A stretch of 64,000 bases of DNA from positions 372,001 to 436,000 of the forward strand of contig NZ_JASZYQ010000001.1 in assembly GCF_030316885.1 (NCBI RefSeq), in the 5' to 3' direction. Position numbers and translations under genes: made by a program. This stretch comes from Variovorax jilinensis. Its GTDB lineage: Bacteria; Pseudomonadota; Gammaproteobacteria; Burkholderiales; Burkholderiaceae_C. Below, in pieces: positions 8,650-16,819 of this stretch; positions within the stretch are counted from its first letter, which is position 1, and each line of letters starts with the position of its first letter. A model generated the notes under the pieces. The model was not told where the DNA came from. It did not search any database and worked only from the letters and a program-made list of their open reading frames with translations.

Positions 8650-9537
8650 GTGAAGAAACCCGCCGCACCAGCGAAGTCCGCGCCCAAGCCGGCCGTCAAG
8701 AAGACGGCCGCTGCCAAGCAGGCGGCTCCAGCGGCCAAGAAGGTTTCAGCCAAGCCCGCCGCGCCCGCCAAGGTCGCTGCCAAGGCCAAGCCAGCCGCTG
8801 CCGTGTCCAGCGTTTCCTCCTCCAAACCGGCCGGCCCGAGCGCCGCGCCACCTGCACCATCGAGTCCCATGAAAAAAACGGCTGCCGCCACCACCACTTC
8901 CGCCCCGGCGACGCCCGCGACCCCTGCCGCCACCCCCGCACCCGCCCGCGGTGGCCGCGTGTCGCGGCTGTCGCAGCTGACGGTTCCTTCCATGCCGCAA
9001 TCGGTGGCTTCCACGGCCGCCAAGTCCAGCTTCGTCCAGATCACTTCCAACGCCCTCGTGCCGCCGCCGCCGATCGCCGTCAAGAAGGACCCGAAGCTGG
9101 TCAACAACTGGAAGACCAAGACGCCCGCCGAGCTCAGCGACGCCGAAGTCATCGCGATGCCTGATTCCGAGTACATGAACGACAAGCAGATGGCGTTCTT
9201 CCGCCTGAAGCTGCAGGAACTCAAGCGCGGCATCCTCGAGAACGCCGGCGAGACCACCGAGCACCTGCGCGAGGACACCGTCGTCGTGCCCGATCCGGCC
9301 GACCGCGCCACGATCGAGGAGGAGCACGCTCTGGAACTGCGCACGCGCGACCGCGAGCGCAAGCTGCTCAAGAAGATCGAGCAGTCGATCCAGCGCATCG
9401 ATGCCGGCGACTACGGCTACTGCGACGAGACCGGCGAGCCCATCGGCGTCGGCCGGCTGCTGGCGCGTCCCACCGCCACGCTGTCGCTCGAGGCGCAGCA
9501 GCGCCGCGAGCTCAAGCAGAAGATGTTCGGAGACTGA
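8650..9537 (+). CDS. dksA: DksA/TraR-family transcription factor with long K/A/P-rich N-terminal extension
   Basis: 295 residues, against about 151 for E. coli DksA. Residues 1-100 are almost only Ala, Lys, Pro, Ser and Thr (histone H1-like), 100-160 a linker, and 161-295 the DksA core. The coiled-coil tip keeps DPADRA, including the two Asp residues that act in the RNA polymerase secondary channel, followed by ELRTRDRERKLLKKIEQ. The C4 zinc finger is degenerate: only one Cys remains (GYCDETGEPIG), and the second pair is replaced (ATLSLEAQ). Binds RNA polymerase and, with ppGpp, tunes rRNA and amino-acid promoters. GTG 8650 was chosen because GAGGAG lies 9 nt before it; an internal ATG at 8869 would give a shorter form. 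Confidence 0.9.
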   Translation: MKKPAAPAKSAPKPAVKKTAAAKQAAPAAKKVSAKPAAPAKVAAKAKPAAAVSSVSSSKPAGPSAAPPAPSSPMKKTAAATTTSAPATPATPAATPAPARGGRVSRLSQLTVPSMPQSVASTAAKSSFVQITSNALVPPPPIAVKKDPKLVNNWKTKTPAELSDAEVIAMPDSEYMNDKQMAFFRLKLQELKRGILENAGETTEHLREDTVVVPDPADRATIEEEHALELRTRDRERKLLKKIEQSIQRIDAGDYGYCDETGEPIGVGRLLARPTATLSLEAQQRRELKQKMFGD

Positions 9538-9573
9538 TCGCCCTCCGTTCGAACCGAGACGCTGCGCATCACC

Positions 9574-11157
9574 ATGGCCAAGGAAGAACCCGGTCGCTTG
9601 CTGTCGAAGGTGGCGAAGTTCGTGCGCAATCCGCTCAAGGATTGGTCCGAGCTCGACGCCGACGAGTCCTCGACGCTCGAGAACGGCTACAGCCGCGAGA
9701 TGCTCAAGGAAATGATCGAGCGGCGCCAGCGTAACGACTTCGTGCGCCGGCGCGAGTTCGACATGCTGCGCAAGCTGCGCCAGCGCGAAGCCGCCGGCGG
9801 ACGCGACCCGGCTGCCACGCCGTCGTCCTTCAACGTCAGCAGCACCAACGACAAGTCCGACGGCCGCGCGCTCACGCTCAAGAAGATCGACGAGATCGAA
9901 GAGCAGATGTCGCAGCAGTGGTGGAAGAACCGCGACGCCCGCGGCGACGCGGCGCCCGCCGCACCGCAGGCCGAAGGAAGCCACATGGCCGAGCAGCACG
10001 CGCGTGCGTACGCCGACACGGTGCCGGGCGTGCCGCAGCAGGGCGAGGTCGAGGGCCTGCAGGTGCAGTTGCCGGCCCATGACGGCAGCATCGAGGAAGC
10101 CGCGATCCGTTATGCCCACGGCGACGACGTCGGCGCCGAGGCCATCCTGCTCCAGGCGCTGGCGCCCGACAGCCCGACCTCCGCGCACGACGACACCTGG
10201 CGCACGCTGCTCGACCTCTACCGTGCCACGGGCGACGCCGAGAAGTTCGTCGCCGCCGCGACCCGCTACACGCAGCGAATGAAGCAGCCGGCGCCCGAAT
10301 GGATATCGCTGCGCGCGCTGGCGGTCTCGGCCCGCGCTTCGGGTTCGGGCCAGCCCGCGCCACCGGCGCCGACCGCTGCCGCCAGTGACGCCGACTGGGT
10401 CTGCCCGCCGCGGCTCGCGCGCGAAGGCCTGATCGGCCTGACGCGGGCACTTGGCGCCGCGGGCCCGTCCTGGCGGCTCGACTGGAGCGCGCTCGATGCC
10501 ATCGAACCCGATGCCGCCGGCCCGCTGCGCGCGCTGCTCACGCACTGGTCCGAATCGACGGTTCAACTGCGCTTCCGGGGTGCCGATCGCCTGCTGCTCA
10601 CGCTGGCCGAGGCCACGCCCGCCAACGAGCGGGGCGTCGACGCGGTCTGGTGGCAGCTGCACATGGCGGCGCTGCGCGTGATGCACCGTGCCGATGAATT
10701 CGAGCTGCTGGCGCTCAACTACTGCATCACCTACGAGGTTTCGCCGCCGCCCTGGGAAGACCCCAAGGGCGACTACGCCTCGCTCGATCCGGCCGCGGCG
10801 CCCACGCCGCGTGCAGCGGCGCCTGCCTTCGTGCTCGACGGCTTTCGCGACGACGCACCGGCTGCACCGGTGCCGACGCCGGGGCAGGGCACGCTGGTCG
10901 GCGAACTCGCCGGCGAGTCGGTCGCGACCTGGCAGCGGCTGGACGCCGAACTGGGCGATTCCGCCAGCCCGACCGTTTCCTGCGCGGCCCTCGTGAGGAT
11001 CGATTTTGCGGCTGCAGGCACGCTGCTGAACTGGGTCACCGACTACCACGGCCGCGGCCTGAAGGTGCAGTTCACCGACGCCCATCGGCTGGTGGCGGCC
11101 TTCTTCGAAGTCATCGGCATCGCCGACCACGCGTCCGTCTCCCTGCGCAAGAACTGA
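9574..11157 (+). CDS. STAS-like domain protein of unknown function
   Basis: 527 residues, soluble, no signal peptide. The N-terminal 130 residues are charged and helical (ERRQRNDFVRRREFDMLRKL). Residues about 185-240 look like a TPR-type helical repeat (EAAIRYAHGDDVGAEAILLQ, then WRTLLDLYRATGDAEKF). Two stretches resemble STAS folds: about 300-350 (LDWSALDAIEPDAAGPLRAL) and 460-525 (ALVRIDFAAAGTLLNWV ... FFEVIGIADHASV). Proline/alanine linkers separate them. Sits between dksA and hslV. STAS proteins often serve as anti-anti-sigma or MlaB-like scaffold modules, but no phosphorylatable serine can be assigned. Function unknown. Confidence 0.8.
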   Translation: MAKEEPGRLLSKVAKFVRNPLKDWSELDADESSTLENGYSREMLKEMIERRQRNDFVRRREFDMLRKLRQREAAGGRDPAATPSSFNVSSTNDKSDGRALTLKKIDEIEEQMSQQWWKNRDARGDAAPAAPQAEGSHMAEQHARAYADTVPGVPQQGEVEGLQVQLPAHDGSIEEAAIRYAHGDDVGAEAILLQALAPDSPTSAHDDTWRTLLDLYRATGDAEKFVAAATRYTQRMKQPAPEWISLRALAVSARASGSGQPAPPAPTAAASDADWVCPPRLAREGLIGLTRALGAAGPSWRLDWSALDAIEPDAAGPLRALLTHWSESTVQLRFRGADRLLLTLAEATPANERGVDAVWWQLHMAALRVMHRADEFELLALNYCITYEVSPPPWEDPKGDYASLDPAAAPTPRAAAPAFVLDGFRDDAPAAPVPTPGQGTLVGELAGESVATWQRLDAELGDSASPTVSCAALVRIDFAAAGTLLNWVTDYHGRGLKVQFTDAHRLVAAFFEVIGIADHASVSLRKN

Positions 11158-11177
11158 GTCTCCGCCCTGGCGGCGGG

Positions 11178-11202
11178 GTTGAGATTCCGAAAGCCGCCCC
11201 AA
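11178..11202 (+). promoter_or_regulatory. Possible sigma-32 type promoter before hslV
   Basis: GTTGAG (11178-11183), 13-nt spacer, CCCCAA (11197-11202), resembling the heat-shock consensus CTTGAA-N13-CCCCAT. It lies only 10 bp before the hslV ATG, so a transcript from it would be almost leaderless and would exclude the AAGGTGG ribosome site; moderate doubt. Confidence 0.35.
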
Positions 11203-11212
11203 GGTGGCTCCG

Positions 11213-11761
11213 ATGGAACAATTTCACGGAACCACCATCGTCAGCGTGCGCCGCAAGGTGCCCGGCGGCGTCGATCAGGTCGCGATCGGCGGCGACGGCC
11301 AGGTCACGCTCGGCAACATCGTCATCAAGGGCACGGCGCGCAAGGTGCGCCGGCTTCACCACGGCAAGGTGCTGGCCGGCTTCGCGGGCGCGACAGCCGA
11401 CGCCTTCACGCTGTTCGAGCGCTTCGAGGCCAAGCTCGAGAAGCACCAGGGCCACCTGGCCCGTGCCGCGATCGAGCTGACGAAGGACTGGCGCACCGAC
11501 CGGGTGCTGCGCCGGCTCGAGGCCATGCTGGCCGTGGCCGATGCCACCACCTCGCTGATCATCACGGGCAACGGCGACGTGCTGGAGCCCGAGAACGGCA
11601 TCGTGGCGATCGGTTCCGGCGGCGCCTACGCGCAGGCCGCGGCCAAGGCGTTGCTCGACCACTCCGAGCTGACCGCCGAGCAGATCGTGAAGAAATCGCT
11701 GGAGATCGCCGGCGAACTCTGCATTTACACGAACATGAACCATACGGTCGAGACCCTCTGA
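11213..11761 (+). CDS. hslV: ATP-dependent protease peptidase subunit HslV
   Basis: 182 residues. Forms the two-ring dodecameric proteolytic core of HslVU, a bacterial proteasome relative. After a short propeptide (MEQFHG) the mature N-terminal threonine nucleophile starts TTIVSVRR; family-wide segments [28 protein letters not shown] and [10 protein letters not shown] follow. An in-frame GTG at 11204 adds three residues, but ATG 11213 gives the conserved start and has AAGGTGG 6 nt before it. hslU follows after 17 bp. Confidence 0.97.
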   Translation: MEQFHGTTIVSVRRKVPGGVDQVAIGGDGQVTLGNIVIKGTARKVRRLHHGKVLAGFAGATADAFTLFERFEAKLEKHQGHLARAAIELTKDWRTDRVLRRLEAMLAVADATTSLIITGNGDVLEPENGIVAIGSGGAYAQAAAKALLDHSELTAEQIVKKSLEIAGELCIYTNMNHTVETL

Positions 11762-11778
11762 CAAGCCGAGCCCCTTCC

Positions 11779-13107
11779 ATGTCCATGACTCCCCAGGAAA
11801 TCGTCTCCGAGCTCGACAACCACATCGTCGGGCAGCCCCAGGCCAAGCGCGCGGTCGCGATCGCGCTGCGCAACCGCTGGCGCCGCCAGCAGGTCGAGGA
11901 CAAGCTGCGCGCCGAGATCACGCCCAAGAACATCCTCATGATCGGGCCGACCGGCGTCGGCAAGACCGAGATCGCGCGCCGGCTGGCGCGGCTGGCCGAT
12001 GCGCCCTTCATCAAGGTTGAGGCGACCAAGTTCACCGAGGTCGGCTATGTCGGCAAGGACGTCGATTCGATCATCCGCGACCTGGCCGAGATCGCGATCA
12101 AGCAGACCCGCGAATCCGAGAGTGCCAAGGTGCGCATGCGGGCGGAGGACGGCGCCGAGGAGCGCATCCTCGACGTGCTGCTGCCGCCTGCGCGCACCGC
12201 GGACGGCGCTTCGGCCGCCACCGACACCGGCAATGCGACGCGCCAGGCCTTTCGCAAGAAGCTGCGCCAGCACGAGCTCGACGACAAGGAGATCGAGATC
12301 GACCTGGCCGAGAACCGCCAGCCGCTCGAGATCATGGGCCCGGCCGGCATGGAGGAGATGACCGAGCAGCTTCGCGGCATGTTCGGCCAGCTCGGCCAGG
12401 CCAAGCGCAAGACACGCAAGCTCAAGATCGGCGAGGCGATGCGTCTCCTGATCGACGAGGAGGCGGCCAAGCTGCTCAACGAGGACGAGATCCGGACGCA
12501 GGCGATCCACAACGCCGAGCAGAACGGCATCGTCTTCATCGACGAGATCGACAAGGTCGCCACGCGCAGCGAGGCCCAGGGCGCCGACGTCTCGCGCCAG
12601 GGCGTGCAGCGCGACCTGCTGCCGCTGGTCGAGGGCACGGCCGTGAGCACCAAGTACGGCGTGGTGCGCACCGACCACATCCTGTTCATCGCCAGCGGCG
12701 CCTTTCACCTGAGCAAGCCCAGCGACCTGATTCCCGAGCTGCAGGGCCGGTTTCCGATCCGGGTCGAGCTGCAGTCGCTGTCGGTGGCCGATTTCGAGAG
12801 CATCCTGACCCAGACCCGCGCCTCGCTGGTCAAGCAGTACCAGGCGCTGCTCGCGACCGAGGGCGTGACGCTGGAATTCACGCCCGAAGGCATCACGCGG
12901 CTCGCGAGCATCGCCTTCGACGTCAACGAGCGCACCGAGAACATCGGCGCCCGTCGGCTCTCGACCGTCATGGAGCGGCTGCTCGACGAAGTGAGCTTCG
13001 ATGCGGCCAGGCTCGACGGCCAGACCGTGCACATCGATGCGGCCTACGTCGACCAGCGGCTGCAGGCACTAAGTCACGATGAAGACCTTTCTCGATTCAT
13101 CCTCTGA
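11779..13107 (+). CDS. hslU: HslU ATPase subunit of HslVU protease
   Basis: 442 residues. AAA+ unfoldase that feeds substrates into HslV. Opens with [21 protein letters not shown], Walker A GPTGVGKT near residue 57, the pore motif in EVGYVGKDV, an intermediate (I) domain of about residues 110-245, Walker B VFIDEIDK, and sensor 2 in ENIGARRL. The C-terminal EDLSRFIL tail is the segment that docks into HslV pockets. Likely cotranscribed with hslV. Confidence 0.98.
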   Translation: MSMTPQEIVSELDNHIVGQPQAKRAVAIALRNRWRRQQVEDKLRAEITPKNILMIGPTGVGKTEIARRLARLADAPFIKVEATKFTEVGYVGKDVDSIIRDLAEIAIKQTRESESAKVRMRAEDGAEERILDVLLPPARTADGASAATDTGNATRQAFRKKLRQHELDDKEIEIDLAENRQPLEIMGPAGMEEMTEQLRGMFGQLGQAKRKTRKLKIGEAMRLLIDEEAAKLLNEDEIRTQAIHNAEQNGIVFIDEIDKVATRSEAQGADVSRQGVQRDLLPLVEGTAVSTKYGVVRTDHILFIASGAFHLSKPSDLIPELQGRFPIRVELQSLSVADFESILTQTRASLVKQYQALLATEGVTLEFTPEGITRLASIAFDVNERTENIGARRLSTVMERLLDEVSFDAARLDGQTVHIDAAYVDQRLQALSHDEDLSRFIL

Positions 13108-13127
13108 CTCTTCCGGCGTAGGACGGG

Positions 13128-13155
13128 GCTCACGCATTACTTTCATTGCGTGAGC
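13128..13155 (+). terminator. 9-bp perfect hairpin after hslU
   Basis: GCTCACGCA (13128-13136), 10-nt loop, TGCGTGAGC (13147-13155). Placed 21 nt after the hslU stop. There is no clear T-tract, so it may be an mRNA 3'-end stabiliser or a factor-assisted terminator. Confidence 0.55.
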
Positions 13156-13251
13156 TAAGTGCTTCATTTGCAACGGAATTCGGTGGTTTGGCAGTTGCAA
13201 AAACACCGCTAAGTCGTTGATTCCATTACAAAAAATACCCGTGACGCCCGG

Positions 13252-13279
13252 TTGCGCAGTAGGTGTTTCCTGCTACAGT
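13252..13279 (+). promoter_or_regulatory. Candidate sigma-70 promoter of the dcw cluster
   Basis: -35 TTGCGC (13252-13257), 16-bp spacer, -10 TACAGT (13274-13279). The -10 overlaps the first MraZ repeat, which fits repression by MraZ. Confidence 0.5.
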
Positions 13280-13311
13280 GCAAAAAAGTGCAGTTAAGTG
13301 GGAAAAAGTGT
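13276..13311 (+). promoter_or_regulatory. MraZ operator: four GTG repeats at 10-bp period
   Basis: GTG occurs at 13278, 13288, 13298 and 13308, three of them as AAGTG. The exact 10-bp spacing equals one helical turn per repeat. This matches known MraZ boxes (direct AAGTG or TGGGN repeats with 5-nt spacers) and lies just upstream of mraZ, over the likely -10. Confidence 0.85.
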
Positions 13312-13367
13312 CGAGCAGAGCCTGATTCGGGCTTCGCGGCAACTCCCACCACCGGGGTCTCGTGGTC

Positions 13368-13796
13368 GTGTTTCAAGGCGCTTCATCGCTCAGTCTGGAT
13401 GCCAAGGGGAGGCTCTCCGTGCCGACCCGGCACCGTGACGTCCTGAGCGCGAACGCGGCCGGCCAGCTCACCTTCACCAAGCATCCGCACGGCTGCCTGA
13501 TGCTGTTCCCGCGCCCGGAGTGGGAGAAGTTCCGCGAGCGCATCGCCCAGCTGCCGATGTCGGCGCAGTGGTGGAAGCGGGTCTTCCTCGGCAACGCGAT
13601 GGATGTCGAGATGGACGGCACCGGCCGCGTTTTGGTCTCGCCCGAGCTGCGCGAGGCTGCCGGCATCTCGCGCGACTGCCTGCTGCTCGGCATGGGCAAC
13701 CATTTCGAACTCTGGGACAAGAGCACCTACGACGCCAAGGAAGCCGAGGCCACGCAGGGCCAGATGCCCGACGTGTTCCAGGACTTTTCGTTCTGA
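13368..13796 (+). CDS. mraZ: Transcriptional regulator MraZ
   Basis: 142 residues, two SpoVT/AbrB-like swapped-hairpin domains: [23 protein letters not shown] at the N-terminus and ATGR-like [18 protein letters not shown] in the second. Rings of MraZ bind repeated boxes before its own gene and repress the division and wall cluster. Two GTG codons are possible, 13362 and 13368; the second gives the family's usual MFQGAS start. First gene of the dcw cluster, 8 bp before rsmH. Confidence 0.95.
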   Translation: MFQGASSLSLDAKGRLSVPTRHRDVLSANAAGQLTFTKHPHGCLMLFPRPEWEKFRERIAQLPMSAQWWKRVFLGNAMDVEMDGTGRVLVSPELREAAGISRDCLLLGMGNHFELWDKSTYDAKEAEATQGQMPDVFQDFSF

Positions 13797-13804
13797 GGCG
13801 CGAC

Positions 13805-14728
13805 GTGCAGCAGCCATGGACCCACACCACCGTGCTCCTGGAAGAAGCGGTGCAAGCCCTTCTTCCGGACGAAGCACCGGCCGCCGGCACCTACGTGGAT
13901 GCCACCTTCGGCCGCGGCGGCCATGCCCGGGCGATCCTGGCAAGGCTGGGGCCGACGGGCCGGCTGATCGCGTTCGACAAGGACGCGGAAGCGGTGGCCG
14001 AAGCAGCGCGCATCGAGGATGCGCGTTTTTCCATCCGCCACCAGGGTTTCAGGGATCTCGGCGAACTGCCGCCCGCGAGCGTGGCCGGCCTGCTGATGGA
14101 CCTCGGCGTCAGCTCGCCCCAGATCGACAACCCGGCGCGCGGTTTCTCTTTTCGTTTCGACGGTCCGCTCGACATGCGCATGGACACCACGCGCGGCGAG
14201 AGCGTGTCCGAATGGCTCGCGACTGCCGAGCAGCAACAGATTGCGGAGGTGATTCGTGACTATGGCGAAGAACGGTTTGCTGTTCAGATTGCAAAGGCGA
14301 TTGTTGCTCGCCGACAAGAACGGGGCCCAGTTTCAACCACCGCCGAGCTGGCCGAGCTCGTGGCTGGCACGGTCAAAACCCGCGAGCCGGGCCAGAACCC
14401 TGCAACGCGCACATTTCAGGCTCTTCGGATTTTCATCAACGCCGAGCTTGAAGAGCTGCAACAGGCGCTAGAGGCCAGCCTTGCCGTGCTGCAACCCCAG
14501 GGCCGACTCGCGGTGATCAGCTTCCATTCGCTCGAAGACCGGATCGTGAAGCAGTTCATCGCCAGCCATTCGAAGGAGGTCTACGACCGCCGCGCGCCGT
14601 TCGCGGCGCCGAAGGCCATGAAGCTGCGCGCGCTCGATCGCGTCAAGCCCTCGAAGGCCGAGGTCGAAGGCAATCCGCGCTCGCGCAGCGCGATCCTGCG
14701 CGTCGCCGAACGCACCGGAGAGCGGTGA
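13805..14728 (+). CDS. rsmH: 16S rRNA (cytosine(1402)-N(4))-methyltransferase
   Basis: 307 residues, also called MraW. Methylates N4 of C1402 in the ribosomal P site. Shows [10 protein letters not shown] at the start, SAM-binding [14 protein letters not shown] near residue 35, [13 protein letters not shown] near 98, [14 protein letters not shown], and the C-terminal [18 protein letters not shown] 13805 is the only start giving the conserved N-terminus; it follows mraZ by 8 bp. Ends 1 bp before ftsL. Confidence 0.97.
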   Translation: MQQPWTHTTVLLEEAVQALLPDEAPAAGTYVDATFGRGGHARAILARLGPTGRLIAFDKDAEAVAEAARIEDARFSIRHQGFRDLGELPPASVAGLLMDLGVSSPQIDNPARGFSFRFDGPLDMRMDTTRGESVSEWLATAEQQQIAEVIRDYGEERFAVQIAKAIVARRQERGPVSTTAELAELVAGTVKTREPGQNPATRTFQALRIFINAELEELQQALEASLAVLQPQGRLAVISFHSLEDRIVKQFIASHSKEVYDRRAPFAAPKAMKLRALDRVKPSKAEVEGNPRSRSAILRVAERTGER

Positions 14729-14729
14729 C

Positions 14730-15071
14730 ATGGCGCGCCTCAACCTGCTCCTGCTGATCGCCGTGCTGGGCTCGGCCATGTACCTGGTCCACACGCAGTA
14801 CATGTCGCGCCTGCTCTACACAGAGCTGCACCGCATCGAGCTCGAGGCGCGCCGGCTCGAGCTCGACCGCGATCGGCTGCAGGTCGAGAAGCGTGCCCAG
14901 GCGACGCCGCTGCGGGTCGAGAAGCTGGCCAAGGAGCAGCTGAAGATGCGCACCACCACGCCGGCGATCACGCAGTACGTGCGTGCCGACGGCACCGTGA
15001 TCCCGGCCGTGGTCGCGCCGCCGCCGGCGCCGGCGGCCGGGCGTCCCGCTGCCACGAAGGGAGCGCACTGA
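14730..15071 (+). CDS. ftsL: Cell division protein FtsL
   Basis: 113 residues, bitopic inner-membrane protein of the FtsQLB subcomplex. One membrane helix at residues 4-20 (LNLLLLIAVLGSAMYLV), then a periplasmic coiled coil of about residues 30-65 (ELHRIELEARRLELDRDRLQ) and a Pro/Ala-rich tail. The stop overlaps the ftsI start by 1 bp. Confidence 0.93.
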   Translation: MARLNLLLLIAVLGSAMYLVHTQYMSRLLYTELHRIELEARRLELDRDRLQVEKRAQATPLRVEKLAKEQLKMRTTTPAITQYVRADGTVIPAVVAPPPAPAAGRPAATKGAH

Positions 15072-16819
15072 TGTCGCGTCGCAGCGTCCAGTACACCACC
15101 AGCCCGCTGCTCGCGAGCAAGACGCCGGTCTGGCGCAGCAAGCTCATCGTCGCCGCGATCGCGGGCGGCTTCGCGCTGCTGGCGGCGCGCGCCGGCTACG
15201 TGCAGGTGCTGGGCAACGACTTCTTCCAGCGCCAGGGCGAAGTGCGCTTCACGCGCACGCTCGAACTGCCGGCCAACCGCGGCCGCATCCTCGACCGCAA
15301 CGGCCTGCTGCTGGCCTCGAGCGTGGTGGCGCCCAGCATCTGGGCCATTCCCGAGGACATCGAGCGCGACGACCCCGAGGTCAAGGCCAAGCTCCGGCAG
15401 GTGGCCAAGCTGCTCGAGATGCCGCAGAAGGAATTCGACAAGAAGCTCGAGGACGAGGACAAGACCTTCGTCTGGATCAAGCGCCAGGTCGACGAGCCCG
15501 TGGCCAAGCAGATCGCCGCGCTCAACATCAAGGGCATCTACCAGCGCAAGGAATACAAGCGCCAGTACCCCGAGGGCGAGGCGGCCGCGCACGTGGTCGG
15601 CTTCACCAACGTCGAGGACAACGGCCAGGAAGGCATCGAGCTGGCCTTCAACAAGGACCTGGCCGGCAAGGCCGGCTCGCGCCGCGTGATCAAGGACCGC
15701 CTGGGCCGCGTGGTCGAGGGCGTGGGCGAGCAGGTGCCGCCGGTGGACGGCAAGGACATCCAGCTCAGCGTCGACAGCAAGGTGCAGTTCTTCGCCTACC
15801 AGAAGCTGCGCGACGCGGTCACTGCGCACAAGGCCAAGGCCGGCAGCGTGGTGGTGCTCGACAGCGTCACGGGCGAGGTGCTGGCGCTGGCCAACTACCC
15901 GAGCTACGTGCCCGACCGGCGTCAGAACCTGACCGGCGAGCAGTTGCGCAACCGGGCCCTGACCGACACCTTCGAGCCCGGCTCGACAATGAAGCCGATC
16001 ACGGTCGGCATCGCGCTCGAGGCCGGCCGCGTGACGCCGCAGACCGTGATCCCGACCGCGCCGGGCCGCATGAGCATCGGCGGCTTCACCATCAGCGACA
16101 CCCACAACTACGGCGCGCTCACGGTCGAGGGCGTGATCCAGAAGTCGAGCAACATCGGCGCGCTCAAGATCTCGCAGCGCATGCAGCCGCGCGAGATGTG
16201 GGACGCCTACACCGCGCTCGGCTACGGTCAGAAGCCGCAGATCCAGTTCCCGGGCGCGGTCACGGGACGCTTGCGCCCCTGGAAGTCGTGGAAGCCGGTC
16301 GAGCAGGCCACCATGGCCTACGGCTACGGCCTGTCGGCCTCGCTGTTCCAGATGGCGCATTCGTACACCGCCTTCGCGCACGAGGGCGACATCATCCCGG
16401 CCACCATCCTCAAGAGCAGCGAGCCGGCGGTGGGCGTGAAGGTGTTCTCGCCGCAGAACGCGCTGGCGGTGCGCAAGATGCTGCAGATGGCGGCCGGCCC
16501 CGGCGGCACCGGCCCGCTCGCGCAGACCATCGGCTATTCGGTCGGCGGCAAGTCCGGCACGGCCCACAAGCAGGTCGGCAAGGGCTACGCGAGCAACAAG
16601 TACCGCTCGTGGTTCACGGGCATGGCGCCGATCGACAAGCCGCGCATCATCGTCGCCGTGATGATCGACGAGCCCAGTGCAGGCCAGTATTTCGGTGGCC
16701 TGGTGGCGGCGCCGGTATTCAGCGAAGTGGTGCAGCAGACCCTGCGCATGATGAACGTGGCGCCCGATCTCGCAGTCAAACCCCTGGTCGTGACCAAGGG
16801 TGTGGAAGAAAGCTTCTGA
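15071..16819 (+). CDS. ftsI: Septal peptidoglycan transpeptidase FtsI (PBP3)
   Basis: 582 residues. Class B penicillin-binding protein that cross-links septal peptidoglycan with FtsW. A membrane anchor lies at about residues 25-42, then the pedestal domain with RGRILDRNG, then the transpeptidase: S305-T-M-K308 (nucleophile S305), S359-S-N361 and K494-S-G496. All three active-site motifs are intact. Slightly extended basic N-terminus before the membrane segment. Confidence 0.97.
   Translation: MSRRSVQYTTSPLLASKTPVWRSKLIVAAIAGGFALLAARAGYVQVLGNDFFQRQGEVRFTRTLELPANRGRILDRNGLLLASSVVAPSIWAIPEDIERDDPEVKAKLRQVAKLLEMPQKEFDKKLEDEDKTFVWIKRQVDEPVAKQIAALNIKGIYQRKEYKRQYPEGEAAAHVVGFTNVEDNGQEGIELAFNKDLAGKAGSRRVIKDRLGRVVEGVGEQVPPVDGKDIQLSVDSKVQFFAYQKLRDAVTAHKAKAGSVVVLDSVTGEVLALANYPSYVPDRRQNLTGEQLRNRALTDTFEPGSTMKPITVGIALEAGRVTPQTVIPTAPGRMSIGGFTISDTHNYGALTVEGVIQKSSNIGALKISQRMQPREMWDAYTALGYGQKPQIQFPGAVTGRLRPWKSWKPVEQATMAYGYGLSASLFQMAHSYTAFAHEGDIIPATILKSSEPAVGVKVFSPQNALAVRKMLQMAAGPGGTGPLAQTIGYSVGGKSGTAHKQVGKGYASNKYRSWFTGMAPIDKPRIIVAVMIDEPSAGQYFGGLVAAPVFSEVVQQTLRMMNVAPDLAVKPLVVTKGVEESF

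Noticed and set aside
8746..11202. 818-codon minus-strand open frame
   Set aside because: Antisense to dksA and the STAS-like gene; shadow composition.
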